Source: Didymodactylos carnosus
Lineage: Eukaryota > Rotifera > Eurotatoria > Philodinida > Philodinidae
Assembly: GCA_905250885.1 (NCBI GenBank)
Contig: CAJNOQ010000189.1
Span: forward strand, 1 to 64,000
Reading direction: 5' to 3'
DNA length: 64,000 nucleotides
Positions 48,543 through 62,079 of the stretch are shown piece after piece. Under the pieces are notes generated by a model. That model had not been told where the DNA came from. It saw nothing but the letters and a program-made list of their open reading frames with translations, and did not search any database. The first letter of the stretch is position 1; each line of letters starts with the position of its first letter. The position numbers were made by a program, and so were the translations under genes.

Positions 48543-48973
48543 TAGGGATGAATGGTAACGATAAAAACGTGTTACCGTTACCGATGCTTTGATAACAATA
48601 TCCGAGTTTTACCGCGGTAATTTCAAATTAGTAAAAGATCTCAAACTTTTACCGCGGTAAACTTCGGTAAAAGCTTTTTTACTGTTACGACGATAAGTTA
48701 CCGATGACTACAATGAGAAACATTCAAAAGTTTCGATTTACCGCTACTTCACTTCACAATTTATCTTTGAGAAACATTGAATATTTCACCACATTTGATT
48801 TCATGTTCTAACGTAAATACAAAAACGTCAAAAATTCAGAATAATAGTGGTAAAAATAATTTTATTACCGTTATCGACTTACGGTAAAAACTTGAAAATT
48901 TGACTGCAGTAGGCTTCGATAAAAAACGCTTTTATCGTTACCAACGATAAATTACCGTCAACGCTCATCGCTA
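48543..48973. mobile_element. hAT-like non-autonomous element (431 bp)
   Basis: The ends are TAGGGATGA at left and TCATCGCTA at right, imperfect inverted repeats of a type common in hAT elements. The flanking octamers GCGCTAAA and GTGCTAAA agree at seven of eight positions, fitting an 8-bp hAT target duplication. The inside has two exact TTACCGCGGTAA palindromes at 48609-48620 and 48649-48660, 40 bases apart, and many copies of the GTTACCG/CGGTAA words. Confidence 0.7.
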
Positions 48974-49259
48974 GTGCTAAAAGATAGACAACAGAAAGGA
49001 CAACAAGTTGGCAAACAAAATTAATCTTAAGCTTAACCGGTTAGAGTTGGATGGAATAATCTTTGAAATCCGAAAAAATAGAATTTTATATGTTCATTAA
49101 TACTAGTAACTCATCCAAAATCAATAGGTTTGGAAACGTTTACCCTTTCTTAGCCTGCAGACGTTATACATATGTTTAAAAAAATCAACTTAAAATCGTT
49201 GATTGTTATTGAAAAATACGACTAAAACACTGACATTTTTTTTGAAAAAAGTGTCCATT

Positions 49260-49485
49260 CACTAAAAATTTTTCTAGAAAATAATGCGTGATTCGGTGTG
49301 GAAAAACATTTTTTACATGTGATGAGAGTCACGCGTTGTAAGGGTAGAAATTCCAAACGTTGTTGTGATTTATTCCGTGCGTAGAAAAATCCTACATGAT
49401 CAAACGTGGAAAAAAAACATGTGTGATATAACCGTGATTACTCGCTCGCTTGATCATGCAGGATTTTGAAAAGTTTTTTGCAGTG
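49260..49485. mobile_element. Possible CACTA-type MITE (226 bp)
   Basis: It starts CACTAAAAATTTTTC and ends GAAAAGTTTTTTGCAGTG, an imperfect inverted repeat. An internal pair, AAAATCCTACATGATCAA (about 49386-49403) and TTGATCATGCAGGATTTT (about 49450-49467), is also inverted. The assignment rests only on the CACT(A/G) ends. Confidence 0.4.
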
Positions 49486-51132
49486 GACAGTGGCATATTT
49501 TTCCTTAGTTTTTATGTGAAAAAACATTTTTTATCACGATGTCTGTGAAAATATTTGTTCTTTAAATTCACAAAAGAATTTCACAGCTAACACAGATAAC
49601 TATTAAATTTTATATGGCAGAATCCGCGATCTTTAGCAGAAAATATAGGGTACTTGAAAAAATTTTAACTCCTAATTGAAACTCTAATTTTTCAATAATA
49701 AATATTTTTATTCTTTACGAGAAATAAAATCAGAAAGTCGGAGCTACAGAGGAAAAGATCAGAGAGAAAAAATATTTTTTTCACACAGCTACGGACAGGC
49801 AGGGACAAACAAATCTCTACTTATAAGTCGTAAATGATGGAAGAGAGAACGAAAGACGAAGTAAAAAACAAAATTTTTGAGAAATAGAATTTGCTAAAAC
49901 AAGCTTTCGTTTTCCATTTGTATTTAAATAATGATTGATAGCATCTGTCTTGTAACACGTTTCTTACTATAGATACACTTATCGTTAGTTTAAAAGTATT
50001 GCTCTTTTTCCATCAAAAAATGTTCTTATATTTCATTTTTGCTCGTTGTTTAATCATAACAAAGTATTATTTTATACCCACATTCAATTTTGTTTGTTTT
50101 TGATGAGACTCATTTATTCAGCCCCCCCCGTAATTATATGATTTATTTTTTGGGCGAAATTATGTACTTTCTAGTTAGATGCTACCGATTTTCTGAATCA
50201 AACTATATGTGTCACTTTTCTATTTGGATTTGTTCAGCGGGTGTGACATCAGAACGTAGCGTGAAGTATGATGACCTTAAACAAAAAAAGATCTGAATGA
50301 ATGAATGAATGAATGGCGTTGATGATTTTTTCGTCTTTTATCGATCTCTGTAAAATATATCGTTTTTTTTCCTTTTACGTAACAAGATTTATCCTCGTGT
50401 AGATATACGCAAAGAAAAATAAACGTAGTACAAAAACTCTTATTGACAGTAGAAAAAATTGTTTTCTAAGAACAAGAAAAAAAATTGGTCTGTTGTCCCA
50501 TTCCTCTTCCGGTAAATATACAGAAAAAACAGTATTTAGATTCTCTGGCATAGTAATTCTTTCGTTATTATTTTTTTTTTGGAGGAGGGGGAGGTCTACT
50601 GTCGTCATCTAGCAGATGCTGCTGTTCTACAACAGGTTTTTCTTTTTGAAACAGTAAAAAAAGAATCATGATACGCCTTTAAATGCGTAAGGGAATTTTC
50701 GTTTACTCTACAGTTTCAACAAACTTATTGCGCATTTTTTGACGCATCTTTGTCCCTGATGGTATGATTTTATGCATGACCTAAGAAAAATAATTTTATG
50801 ACGTAAGGACGATTAATAAATAGTTAAAGAGTTCACGTACTGTTATAAATATTCTATTCTAGGTAAGTTTATATTTGTTGACGTATAGTCTGAGATAATC
50901 ATAAATTTTCAATGTTTAGTGTAAGGTCTACAAGGTTCTTTTATTTAAAACTAACAAGTGTTCCACTGCGAAAACAAAGAAAACACAAAAATATTATGAT
51001 GCTAGGGAACAAATGTATACTATTTACCTTTTTAAATAGTTATTTGAACAAATTATGAAGAACTGCTAAAAGAACGCTTAGACAGAGATAGACATCCAAA
51101 TGAGCTAGCTATACATGTGGTTAGATCGAGAA

Positions 51133-51907
51133 CTAGAGCAAGTTGATGTAATTCTGGACAGCCTCTCTAATTTTCATAGTATTTTGAGCGTACTTAAAGT
51201 ATTTTTATTCGGGAAAAAACGACACTTCACAGGTGGATAGACCAGACATTTCTCTATCTACCAATGTCAAAATGTTGTTAAAGTTCAATAAGATTAATTA
51301 GTACTCATCAATTTCTAGAGAGCTCCTATCAAATGTCCATAATTACCGCATTTGAGGTAATTATTTAATTCTAATTAATTGTATACTTTTCATTTGTATC
51401 AACTAGAAGAAAAGAAGGTATGACTTAAAATGTGTCAAAAATGAGTATAGCAACGAAGAAATTCTAGTGGTATTAGAGCTATTGCAATAGTCGTGAAAAT
51501 TAAGGTAAAAAACTTGTCAACGTTGCTTCTACGAAGCAAAAATGTGAAAACTTCCTACTGAACTGTTGGACAATAACATAGAACATGTTATAATATATCG
51601 TAGTAATTAAAACTTGTGTCTAAAAACATCAGATACACTGTCTATTACTAGTCCATCCAGTAGCTGTAAACACCAAATTTATATTGAAATTTGATCAATC
51701 AAAATTTCATCCCGAAAGTATACAGCTACTGAAATGATGTTTACAGATCCTGAAATGTGTGTTTACAGCTACTGACAAAAAACCCTCTGCAAACCACAAA
51801 AATCTTCGTATATAAATTTTTTTTCCCGAATAAAAATACTTTAAGTACGCTCAAAATACTATGAAAATTAGAGAGGCTACTGAGAATTACCTCAACTTAC
51901 TCTATAG
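51133..51907. mobile_element. Inverted-repeat element (~775 bp)
   Basis: Terminal inverted repeats of about 85 bases: 51133-51219 and 51819-51907. The inner ~59 bases (AGCGTACTTAAAGTATTTTT within them) are essentially perfect and the outer ~25 are diverged. The centre repeats TACAGCTACTGA-like words in both orientations around 51657-51775. There is no transposase frame, so it is non-autonomous. Confidence 0.75.
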
Positions 51908-52251
51908 AAAAATGTAAGAATGTATTTATTGCCCTTTAATTCGTTTGAACGTATTTCTTCATCGAAAGTAGTCACATTACAGGGTCTTGCAATTCTGTAT
52001 CTTTTTATTTATGTATGTCAATATACTTACAACATCTGTTAGTATGTCAACACTAAAAAGAAATAGATGTTACAGATGTATACAACAAAAGGAGGTAAAA
52101 ATTTATACATTTGAGCCATTAGACTGTTACGTACGGATAAGTTCCTTATGTAAGGTAAAAGACGATATGAGGCTGTCGTTCGATAGCTCAAGATATTAGA
52201 CGAAAAATTATTCACTGCATCTTATCAAACTATTTGTCACACAATACTCCA

Positions 52252-52325
52252 GGCTGTTGGTCGAAAAGATGTTAGAGTGTTGACACGGAATGTCATGGTC
52301 CTGAGTTCGAGTCTCAGTCGAGTCA
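52252..52325 (+). tRNA. tRNA pseudogene or tRNA-derived relic
   Basis: There is a perfect five-pair T arm, CTGAG-TTCGAGT-CTCAG, followed by a 3' acceptor strand TCGAGTC, an A and then an eight-base T run, the usual RNA polymerase III stop. A TGACA/TGTCA stem precedes it as a possible anticodon arm, and a weak A-box-like TGGTCGAAAAGATGTTAGAG comes before that. The 5' acceptor strand does not pair with the 3' strand and the anticodon loop lacks the expected U before the anticodon, so it is probably not functional. It could be the head of a SINE. Confidence 0.5.
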
Positions 52326-55300
52326 TTTTTTTTCGTTCAGTTCTTCAACATCTTTCCCGATTGTTATATAATATAGATCTTACTGATATTATTAAAGAAT
52401 GTTTAAGGAATAATCAATTCATTATTTGTAATGTCAAAAAAAGCTATAGTTTAACATGACGACGATATAAACAAGTCATTTGAAATTTAACTATACCAGT
52501 TAAAATATTGATCAATAATTTCACTTAGGATAAATGAATATTAAAATCAATGATTTAGACAGAAGATCTTATTCATAGAATATTCGTGGGTGAAGATGTA
52601 AAAGAGCAAATATTTCAAATAGCTGTATGATTTTCTGAATGCTCCGATACAGACGAATGGAAATTAAATTAGCTTATTTTAGCAATAGACCACAATAAAA
52701 TTACAATCAACATACAATGTTATTATATGCTTAGATTTAAGAGTGAAATATAGAAAATATTAAGAAATAGAAAATTGTTAAAAGATGATAAATATATAGT
52801 TTTTACAATATATAATTTTTACTAAAGATTGAAATGATCGGGCAATTATAAGAAATTTTATATGTTTTATATATCATGGGTATGCATTCGTTATACAAAT
52901 GGAAACGAGATAAAAATGAATTAAACTGAACAAGACATTAAGAACATCGTTAATGCAAGGCAAACACGGTAAATAGTATTTGATTTGATATAGTTTCCAA
53001 ATATTCATCCTTCTTATCCATGTATTTCATAGTTGTTCTTTTATACAGATATTACATTTAAATACATTTGAAACTCTTGATCTTGTATATAGAAGTTATA
53101 GAGTTAGAGATACTAGATCATACCAGACAAAGTTTTTTATTAATAAATTTTATTTTTGTTTTTCTATTATTTCTTTAATATAATGTGTTCTAACGTTAAA
53201 TAATCATTTCATAATTTATCTATTTTTTTTTCTTTCAATGTTAAACTGGATCGTCTTGCTCAACGTGAAGATATTTTTCAAGAGTGTAATATTGACTCAA
53301 ACAGAGTTTTCGGGAAAGGGATCTAATTTTAACTCAGCTTTTTTGATAAATATTCTTAGTACAGTGCCGTTAGATTTGGTCTTGTACCAAAAATCGAAAT
53401 CAATTCTCTTAAATAATCCCTAGTACCAAAATGGTCAATATTGATGATCCCGGGAATAACCTATGTTCATAACTCGATGTTCAGACATACATATAAAGAT
53501 TTCATATTGTATGTACAGAAAAGACTTCTATTGTTGGGATTTGTGGTAAATAAATAATCGAATAAAACTAATAGTAAGGACAGAGAAAACTGATAACGTC
53601 ATTAAATTTGATCTTCCCTTCTTGTAATAACTAAAACATTGAGAGATTGAATACTAACAACTAATATGGACATTATAGATTACGCCGTTTTCAAAAGAGA
53701 GAGAGAGAAAACTAAACTGAAAAAAATGAATAGTTTTCATTAGAAATGATATTTTCATGCATAAAGATTTCGAAACAACTTTTTCTTTCTATGTGTTCAC
53801 CAAAATTAGTCAATATTTTAGTTAATCGTTTATATTGACCATAGTCAAATCCAAATCTATAAACGCTATTTCTTCACTGCTTTGAGGATATCATTATCTC
53901 AACTAAACAGAATATGAGTTTCGATGATATATCGCATTAATTGTACTTTCCATATTTAACATTGGACTATTAATAAAAAAGGAGTATCGTCTTTACCTTT
54001 AATTGAAGGGAGAAAATTAACGGATTTGTTGAAAACAAAATTTTAATCAACTATCCAGCATATTTTGATCTGGCCGTACTTGATAATCTAAAATTGTTAA
54101 CTATAAAATTAAATGGGAGAACTATTATTATCTTCTTTCACAGAATTTTCATAATTCTTTTTATAACAAGAATAAAGAGGTGCAATTTATCATTTTGCAA
54201 TTTATCACTTTTTTTATGACAGTGTAAGCGTATAGTTATGGAATGTTTCAAATGCAAAAAATTTTTTTGATTACGGTCAGTATGAGAAAATAAGTTATTT
54301 TTAGTAATATAAATATTATTTAAGCCAACTCGCGAAGATTGGTAGAAATTATCCAAGTCATACACGGTTTTCAACAATTCAGAAATCCTAAGCGTAAAAG
54401 AGATATGAGCCGGTTCGCGATAGTTTAGACGAAGCATAACTATTAAATACACATTTTTTCTTTATTCTTAGTATTTCCACAGCAAAGGATTATGTTCCAT
54501 TCAAATTTGTCTTACTCATTTTGTGTAGCTACTGAAAGTGTGGTATAGTAACAGCCGCTGAACTCTAAAAATAAAAGTGTACCCAAAACTGTTCATTTTA
54601 GGAACCGCTTTTCTATTGAACAGTTTTACGAACGATCATTTCTAAAGTGGCCACCAGATGAACAATTTTGAAAAGTGATCCACATTAGATTACTTTTGAA
54701 AACAGGTCACTTCCAGACGAAGCGAGCTGAAGTACCAAAAGGGTTCCAGAAAAGGACACTTTTTGAAAGTATTCCTCAATGTAGTAGTTTGAAACCGCTA
54801 CAGAAAGAAAGCGTGGGAAACAGGAACCGTTCTTTACAGCTGCACATTGTTTTTACAATGTGAGATTGACAATGTAGATAAAGAGAAGACATGTAGTGAA
54901 CAAGTTTCAGTAAGAATAATTTGAGAAGTCAATACTATCAGAAGTTGTAGAAAGTGTGGTTTTTCGTGCGTTTTGTTAATATTTAATCAGTAATAATCTC
55001 TTAAACATGTTTTAGTCAGGTTTCGACTAGTATGGCAACTCAGTTATTTGTACTCATTCATAACTTACTTGCACGCAGTTACAGAAAAAGACACAAATTT
55101 ACCACAATTTTTTTATATTTTTTGAAAGAAAGTTTGATATAGTTTAGAGTAAGACATTATTGTGTAAACTAGAGAAGAAGGGTATACATAGAAACCTACA
55201 AAAGTGGTTTAACGTTTATTTGACAGACTATTTTATAACTACTATTTCGAGGAAGTTAAACATCCATCTCTTTAGAAATAAATTATGGCGACCTTCAAAC

Positions 55301-56202
55301 TAGAGTGACGATGCTATTTCCATGAAAATGTCATATGAACTTTAATTTAGCTTCATTGAATATCACTTCGTTGAAACTTGTATCTGGAAACAAGCACCCG
55401 AGTATGATTTAAGCCGATGACATTTCATGACAGATTCACATTAACCAGATGTATAGGCAAATATAATGGAATTTTTCACTTAATAAAAGTGTTGAAACAG
55501 ATCTTTACCATCTTGACGCTTCAACAGATATAAAACTTCTTTCTCTCTCTCACAATCTACTGTATAAATTGTGTTTATATAAACGTACTCGAATCTGACT
55601 TTGAAAAACCATATTATCTACAGTTTCAGACAATTCTGACAGTTAATGGTACGCTTTATAAGGCTGTAAGGTTTTGCGAATATTAGGATGAAGAACTCCT
55701 AAATGCTACATTTGATATACACAAATTAGTTTTATTTTACAAAATCTACAATAGCTGCGCGCCATGATATATAAAAAATATGTTGCCAACATAAACATCA
55801 ATTACAATACATAATAAAAGAAGACCAATCATTCTCTCCTACATTCAAGCATAGTTTTTTTTCCCTTTACCGTTAAATTATAGAATCAATTGTCACCAAA
55901 TGTAACCAGGAGTAAACCTATTTCTAACTGTTTTTTCACGGTTCTACAAACTTATTTGTATCATCCATTTCGGTTTTTTGTGTAAATAGTAGATAACATG
56001 AGGTAGATTTATTATTTTATAAAATTTGAACTACTTTTTGTCAACTTTCATTGTAATCAGTTATTAGAAATAAATTTATGCAATGCGAGCAGGTGGAACA
56101 CACGAGGATACTACTTGATCTATTATCTTCATTACAATTGTCAATTAAAACTCTTGTATGATAATATTCAGAGTATTCTGCAATGATCGACTGACTATGC
56201 TT

Positions 56203-56810
56203 CAGAGATGGGCAAGTCAAAGTCCGGACTGATAGATTTTTCACACAGACTGGGACTGATAGGCGTAGGAGGCTTGGACTTTTCTTTGTCTAATTTTTTT
56301 CACATTTGTGACTGAACTTTTCAGTTTAAATTTGAAAAAAAGATAAAAAAAATAAAGAAATTGAATTCACTCTCTTATCTTTTTCATGTTATCGCGCGGT
56401 TGATTAATATTAGCTGTCTTTTGATTTCAGTTTTTTTCCACTGATTGATTCGTTTCTTGGCACTAAATGCTTGTCTGCTATCTGCACTGGACAATAAAAC
56501 AATAGAAAAAGGAAACAAAATGACCTGTCTTGTTCTTGCTTTTTAACATTCTTTCGACATTCTTTTTTAACATCAAAAATTTTGTTGTTTTCTTTTTTTG
56601 TTACTATAACCATGTAAAGAAACCAGGTCTCTGATAAAAAAAAGGAGAAAAAGAATGGAAATAGAAAACAACGTATGCTATGTCCGACATCGGACTTAAA
56701 GCTTAGTGGACTGGCACTGAACCATTTTAGCGGCATAGTGGACTGAAACTGATTCAGACTTAGCCTCTAGTGGACTGAGACTGAAAAAATACTGAACTGG
56801 CCCATCTCTG
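56203..56810. mobile_element. hAT-like non-autonomous element (608 bp)
   Basis: The ends CAGAGATGGGCAAGT and its near-complement ACTGGCCCATCTCTG are typical hAT termini. The flanking octamers CTATGCTT and CTGTACCT agree at only five of eight sites, so the insertion is old or the duplication was altered. Subterminal copies of the GGACTGA word lie at both ends. There is no transposase. Confidence 0.65.
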
Positions 56811-57874
56811 CTGTACCTTAGTTGATGTTAAGCAATTCCTGTAACTTTAAACTCACTGTTAAAAGTGCCATCATCTTTATCATATAATTTATATCTTTTT
56901 GATGTTACCTTTTGTTCTTGCCATTTTTTTGTTTTTTTTTATCTAATCATATGTTCGATTGAAGAAAACTACACAAAGGATATTTTTGATTTTTATATAT
57001 TTAACTTGATAACTTTTCTGTACTAAGATGAACATGTTTCATTGTAGAAAAGTTATACACATTCCAGATTCACTTATTATAAATAAAGGTTTATTAGAGA
57101 ATTGAAATATTTCTCTTTTTTTACGTCTGAAATTGGTTTAAATTTCGAAACATTCCCACAAATATTTTTAGAACATGCCAAATTTTTTATCCAACATAAT
57201 ATAACATAATTTCATGAAAAATTTCTCTTTTTTATCTCAAAGATAATACAACAATGAAAGAAAAAAAGAGAATACATAAAAAGCATTTTTTCTTCTTTTT
57301 ACTGTAATCCTTTACCACAAGAAGTCCATTAAAAAGTTCAAGGGTGAGTTGTACTGGGATAAAAATTTATCCTGTCAATGATATGAATGAGTAATCTTAA
57401 TATTTTCATAATCAGATATGTGACACCTTCATGTTTTATTAACGATAAACTGTTTCATTAGAGGACATGTATAAAAAAATTGTCTTAAAAATTCGTATAT
57501 AGTCTGTAAATACTGTTAATGGAAAGTTCCTGTTTTATAATTGCGTTCAATTCACTTCCTGTTCTATCTGTTTTTTTATTAATGTATTGAATTGGTAGAA
57601 TAAGGGTTTCTAAATCTTTATTTTTATCGAGCTTTTCAAAAAAATTATGATTAACAAGTATTTGAATGCTGTTTCCTCAAGGAAATAGAAGTGTGTTTGC
57701 TAAAACAGAAAAAAATTTGCTCAATGGAACTTCAGAATGTTTAGATAATTGAATGAGGAGTGTAGAATAGGTAATGATTATCAACGATTTTATATTAGAA
57801 CTAACTAGATTTCCAAAGATAATGTTGCCGCTTTGTCAGATTTTTAGTAGAAATATACTCACTACCACTAAAAA

Positions 57875-60195
57875 ATGAAAAGTAAAACAACATCATCAAC
57901 GGCTTCAACAGAAAAAACGAAGAAACTTAAAAAAGAATTAGAAAATGATGATGAGTATGATTATATTGCAATTCCTCCTGATGGTGGATATGGTTGGGTG
58001 GTGTTAATTGCTTGTTTTATAATCAACATGATTGTCGATGGATTTTTATATGCGTTTGGAGCTATTTCAAAAGATTTACAAGTTCACTTTCGTGCTCACG
58101 AATGGGAAGTATCGCTTGTTATATCATTGGCCTGTGGATGCTATCTATTAAGCGGTTAGTATCATCATTTTCTACCTGATATTTCTTAAGCTAAATGTAT
58201 AATTTCTCTTTCAGCTCCGTTGGCATCAGCATTATGCAATAAATATGGTTGCCGTCCAATTGGTATCATAGGAAGTTTTATTGCAGCCGGTGCAGTGGGT
58301 GCATCTGTCTTTTCTCCAAATATTAGAGTCATGTGGGCTCTATTTGGGTTTATCGGAGGTCAGTAGGAAGAGAGAGAATTTATATTTAGTTAAGTTCTAT
58401 CTCACTGTATGAAAATGATCGCTTCTAATTTAATAGGAATTGGTATGGGACTGATTTATTTACCATCTATTGTTATGGTGGGTCATTATTTTGAAAAAAA
58501 ACGAGCCATTGCTACGGGTAAATTGAATGTTTTATGTGCTGAATGATAAATAAGTTCATTTGATGTTTTTAGGTATAACTGTGTCGGGTACAGGGATTGG
58601 GAGTATTACATTTGGACCATTATCACGGTTTTTATTTGATAGACTTGGCTGGCAAAGCGGTTTATTGATTTTATCTGGTATATTACTCTGTTGTGCTGTT
58701 TGCTGCGCGTTTATGAGACCGCTCGAACCTGTACGAAGACGAAGAATACTAACTGCTGTGTAAGTTTACGATGTTGACCAAAAAATTATCGTCATCAATA
58801 TTTAGCCATATATTTATCCGAATTTGAAGTACGTTGAATCTTTTTCAGATCGAATGAGAAAGAGATGGATGGTGCTGAAGTATTTGGATTTCAAGTAAGT
58901 TCTCTCAAACTTTTAACCATCATTCCAATCTCATTGGCCACTATTTGTTTGTAGCCCACGTCTCCGTTGTTGCACGACAATGAGAAAACAAATTCAAATG
59001 CCAGTTTAGATAAAAGTGGTAAAAGAGCCCGAAAAGATTCATCAGTATCTGTGAGATCACGACAATCAATCAAAGCCGACGATGCTGCGAGAGCGTAAGT
59101 TTTTTTTTCAAACCATAGTGCTTACAGGCTTAGGTAATGTCTGTCTTCCGAGATCAAGCCGCTAGTGATTTTTATCATATTTTTAGACAATATTCTCATG
59201 ATTTTTATTTTATTCTTAATTTTTCTAGATTATACAAAGAAGATGTTTTATATCAAGCTGACATTCAAGCGTTGCCTGAGTATCAATCACAACCTGATAT
59301 TCCGACTTATGTTCAAAACACGACAGTTGTCCCAGATGAACCCCCCAATCGTAAACCATCGCCAATGAAAGCATTCTGGGATGTTTTTTTAAAAATGACG
59401 AATGTGCATGTATTAAAAGATTCGAAAATGTTAATTATTTGTTTGGCGAATGTTTGTTCAATGATCGGGTACTATACACCATATTTATTCACAACAAAAC
59501 TAGCGATTCAGCTTGGAGTTTCAGAGTATCGAGCTGTTTTACTTATTTCAATCATAGGTAAGATGTTTTTGCGCCCCTTATATACGTACGCTAAGTCAAA
59601 GGGAAAGCTTATGTCAACGTCAGTTATTTAATGTGAAGTTTATACGTCCAGAACATGGTTTTTTTATGTGCTTAGGATTTTTCAATACCGGAAGTCGTTT
59701 TGTATCTGGTTGGATAACCAAACTACCTAAAATGTCCCCGCTGATGGTGAATAACATTGGTTTAGTTATCGCTGGAATTGCGACTCTACTTGTACCATTA
59801 TGCACTACTTATCCATTGTTAGTTATTTATTGTGCCGTATGGGGAACGTTTATCGGTAAGTACTCATGTATTGCGTAACTACATGCTTTGTGCACACATT
59901 TCTTATAATTCTAGCATTTCATGTTTCTCTCTCACCCGTAATTGTGTGTCAACTAGTTGGTCTTGAACTTTATTCAAGCGCATTGGGCTTAACACTCATG
60001 TTTCGTGGTATAACGTCGTTAACCGCTCCACCTGTTATGGGTGCCATTCGAGACCAGACCAACTCGTTTAACATCGCTTTTATAATCGGAGGATTGGCGT
60101 TTATTTTAAGTGCTATAATGCATTTTTCACTGTACTTTATTGATAAAAGACGGAAAGACGAACCACAACAGCAGAATAAACCTGTCAATGTATAG
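57875..60195 (+). CDS. SLC16 monocarboxylate-transporter family protein
   Basis: Nine exons (57875-58154, 58215-58358, 58437-58517, 58573-58759, 58849-58894, 58955-59094, 59229-59557, 59676-59855, 59915-60195) join in phase to 555 residues. The family signature is present: PDGGYGWVVLIACF from residue ~35 at the start of TM1, and YFEKKRAIATGITVSGTGIG before TM5. Six N-terminal helices, a long charged cytoplasmic loop (exons 5-7) and six C-terminal helices follow the 6+6 major-facilitator layout. It would sit in the plasma membrane or an organelle membrane and move monocarboxylates or related organic acids. The lack of further landmarks leaves the substrate open; orphan members such as MCT9 or MCT14 are as likely as a lactate carrier. 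Confidence 0.9.
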
Positions 60196-61546
60196 AAAAT
60201 TCATGTAGTTAGTATCTCTCACCTAGTCATTTAGAAATGGTGCTTGCTTATATTTTCTTTCGTGCGTGATTCTAAGTTTTGTAATTTTATTTACTTATAA
60301 TGCATGTGAGTTTGTGTAGAATAGTTATTATCACCACAAATAGAACAGTAGCAGCCGATCTTTTAGACTAAACATCTATTCATGTAATCATCTATTTCAG
60401 TATGCATCTATTTTTTTTTCTATTGTTTCTGTTTTGTTGCTATTTACCATTTTAGCAAATAGTACAAATTTTATATCTGTGTACAATTACCGTCTTGCTC
60501 CCGTGTGATAAAAAATAATGAGTTTGTTGTACTATATTTTTCTGAATACCTATATAAGTGAAGTTGTCTGTCCTATTTTTAAATATATATATATATATAT
60601 ATAAGTTACCTGTTTAAAAGAATCATAATAATCAAGTCTACAAGTGTATTCCTTAAAATAAATAGCAATGGTAATTACTATTCTGAAGATATACATTTTG
60701 TATTAAATCTCATATCTCGCTCCAAATAACAATTTTGAACGTGTTTGTAACGTGTGATTGAGAGTCTTACAAAAAATGAATAAGTATCAGATTCGTAAAA
60801 CAACATAAAGAATTACACTCATAACCTGCTATAGTATTAAAGGAAAAAGTGAGTGAACGTTTAAAAAGTATCTCTAATAAGAAAGCTTTTTAAAAGTTTT
60901 GAAAGTGATAATATTTCTACATTCATTTGCCTGTTCCTACACAGGTTTGACTGCTATGAACTACTTTTTCACATAGTAGTGCAACTCAACTAACCTCTGA
61001 AGTTTCATTTGCAAGAATAAATGAACAGTAGAAATCATGACCTTCTCTACAAACTTCAGAAAATTTTAACGAGTTCTGAAGTTATTGAAACAGGTTGAAA
61101 CTATCTGCTTGTCGTCTCTATTATGAGCAACGATTTGTCTACTATTCTTAATCCATTGTATCGTTGTATTTCTCAAAGTAAATGTTAAATTGCCTTGAGA
61201 AAATTTAAAAGATGGGGTAATTACGGCCACTTGCACAAAGTTTTTTAGTATTTTGCGTATTTCTAAGCCGTTTTTAATTGGATAAGCGTGCTATTGAATA
61301 TTAAGATAGAACTAACAGTTCTGTATCCGCTGGCGTAAAAATCTCCTAAACATCTCTCTCCGTTTTCGAGCGGTATTCAAAAGGAGACAGAGGCCGCCAC
61401 ACTGGCCGAATTTCACCATATAAGGTAATTCTGCCAAAGTCCACTTTAGAATTCTACCAAACTCAGTAGGCATTTTTCTAGAAGTTCTAAAATCGAGTAT
61501 CTCATAGAGTGTTTAATACAGCGTTTTCTCTATATAAGAGTTACAC

Positions 61547-61864
61547 CTGAAGTGCGTCCAAGATTTTTAATAGCGGTTTGTCGTAGAGAGTTCATTCTTT
61601 TTTTGTTTAAAAAGGAACTACATGGACTGAGCGGCGTCGATTTTTGAATTAGGTCTTAGTTTTTTGCCAAACTGAGGACTTTTAGAAAATCAGGAAGGCT
61701 TTCTCGCGTTTTGGAGGTTGTTGGTTGCCTGGAAAACCAATAAAGGCTCAACTGAAAAATCACCGCCTGTCAGTCCATGTAGTTAGGTGTCTAGTTTAAA
61801 ATAAAACAAACCCGAACTCTCCAGTATATAGAGTATATTAAAAAATCTTGGGACGCACTTCAGG
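61547..61864. mobile_element. Nested inverted-repeat element
   Basis: CCTGAAGTGCGTCCAAGATT at about 61548-61567 is inverted at 61844-61864. Further in, CTACATGGACTGAGCGGCG (about 61619-61637) is inverted near 61762-61780. The two nested pairs share a centre, so this is one foldback or MITE-like unit. Confidence 0.5.
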
Positions 61865-62079
61865 GTCCTTTTTGGACCTTGATCTCTGGAAAACTTCTAA
61901 ACCGTAAGGCTTGGAGACAAAAAAATGTTTTCGTTCCCGTAACTCATTGTGCCTAACATTTATTGAAAGTTTCGTCAAGATTGAATGTACGGTGTCAGAG
62001 ATAATTTCTGCCTGGGGGCCCTTAAGCAACTTAAAGAAGGCGCAGCACGAAAAATCATTAAAGATCAAGAAGTTGACAT

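Larger units (their letters stand above)
47052..57874. other. Long intergenic stretch (10.8 kb) with small transposons
   Basis: No coding region is supportable; the open frames are short and unrelated. A TBC1D16 poly(A) signal AATAAA lies at about 47644. The stretch contains two hAT-like elements (48543-48973, 56203-56810), an inverted-repeat element (51133-51907), a possible CACTA-type MITE (49260-49485), a GAAT microsatellite (50295-50315) and a tRNA relic (52252-52325). Confidence 0.5.
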
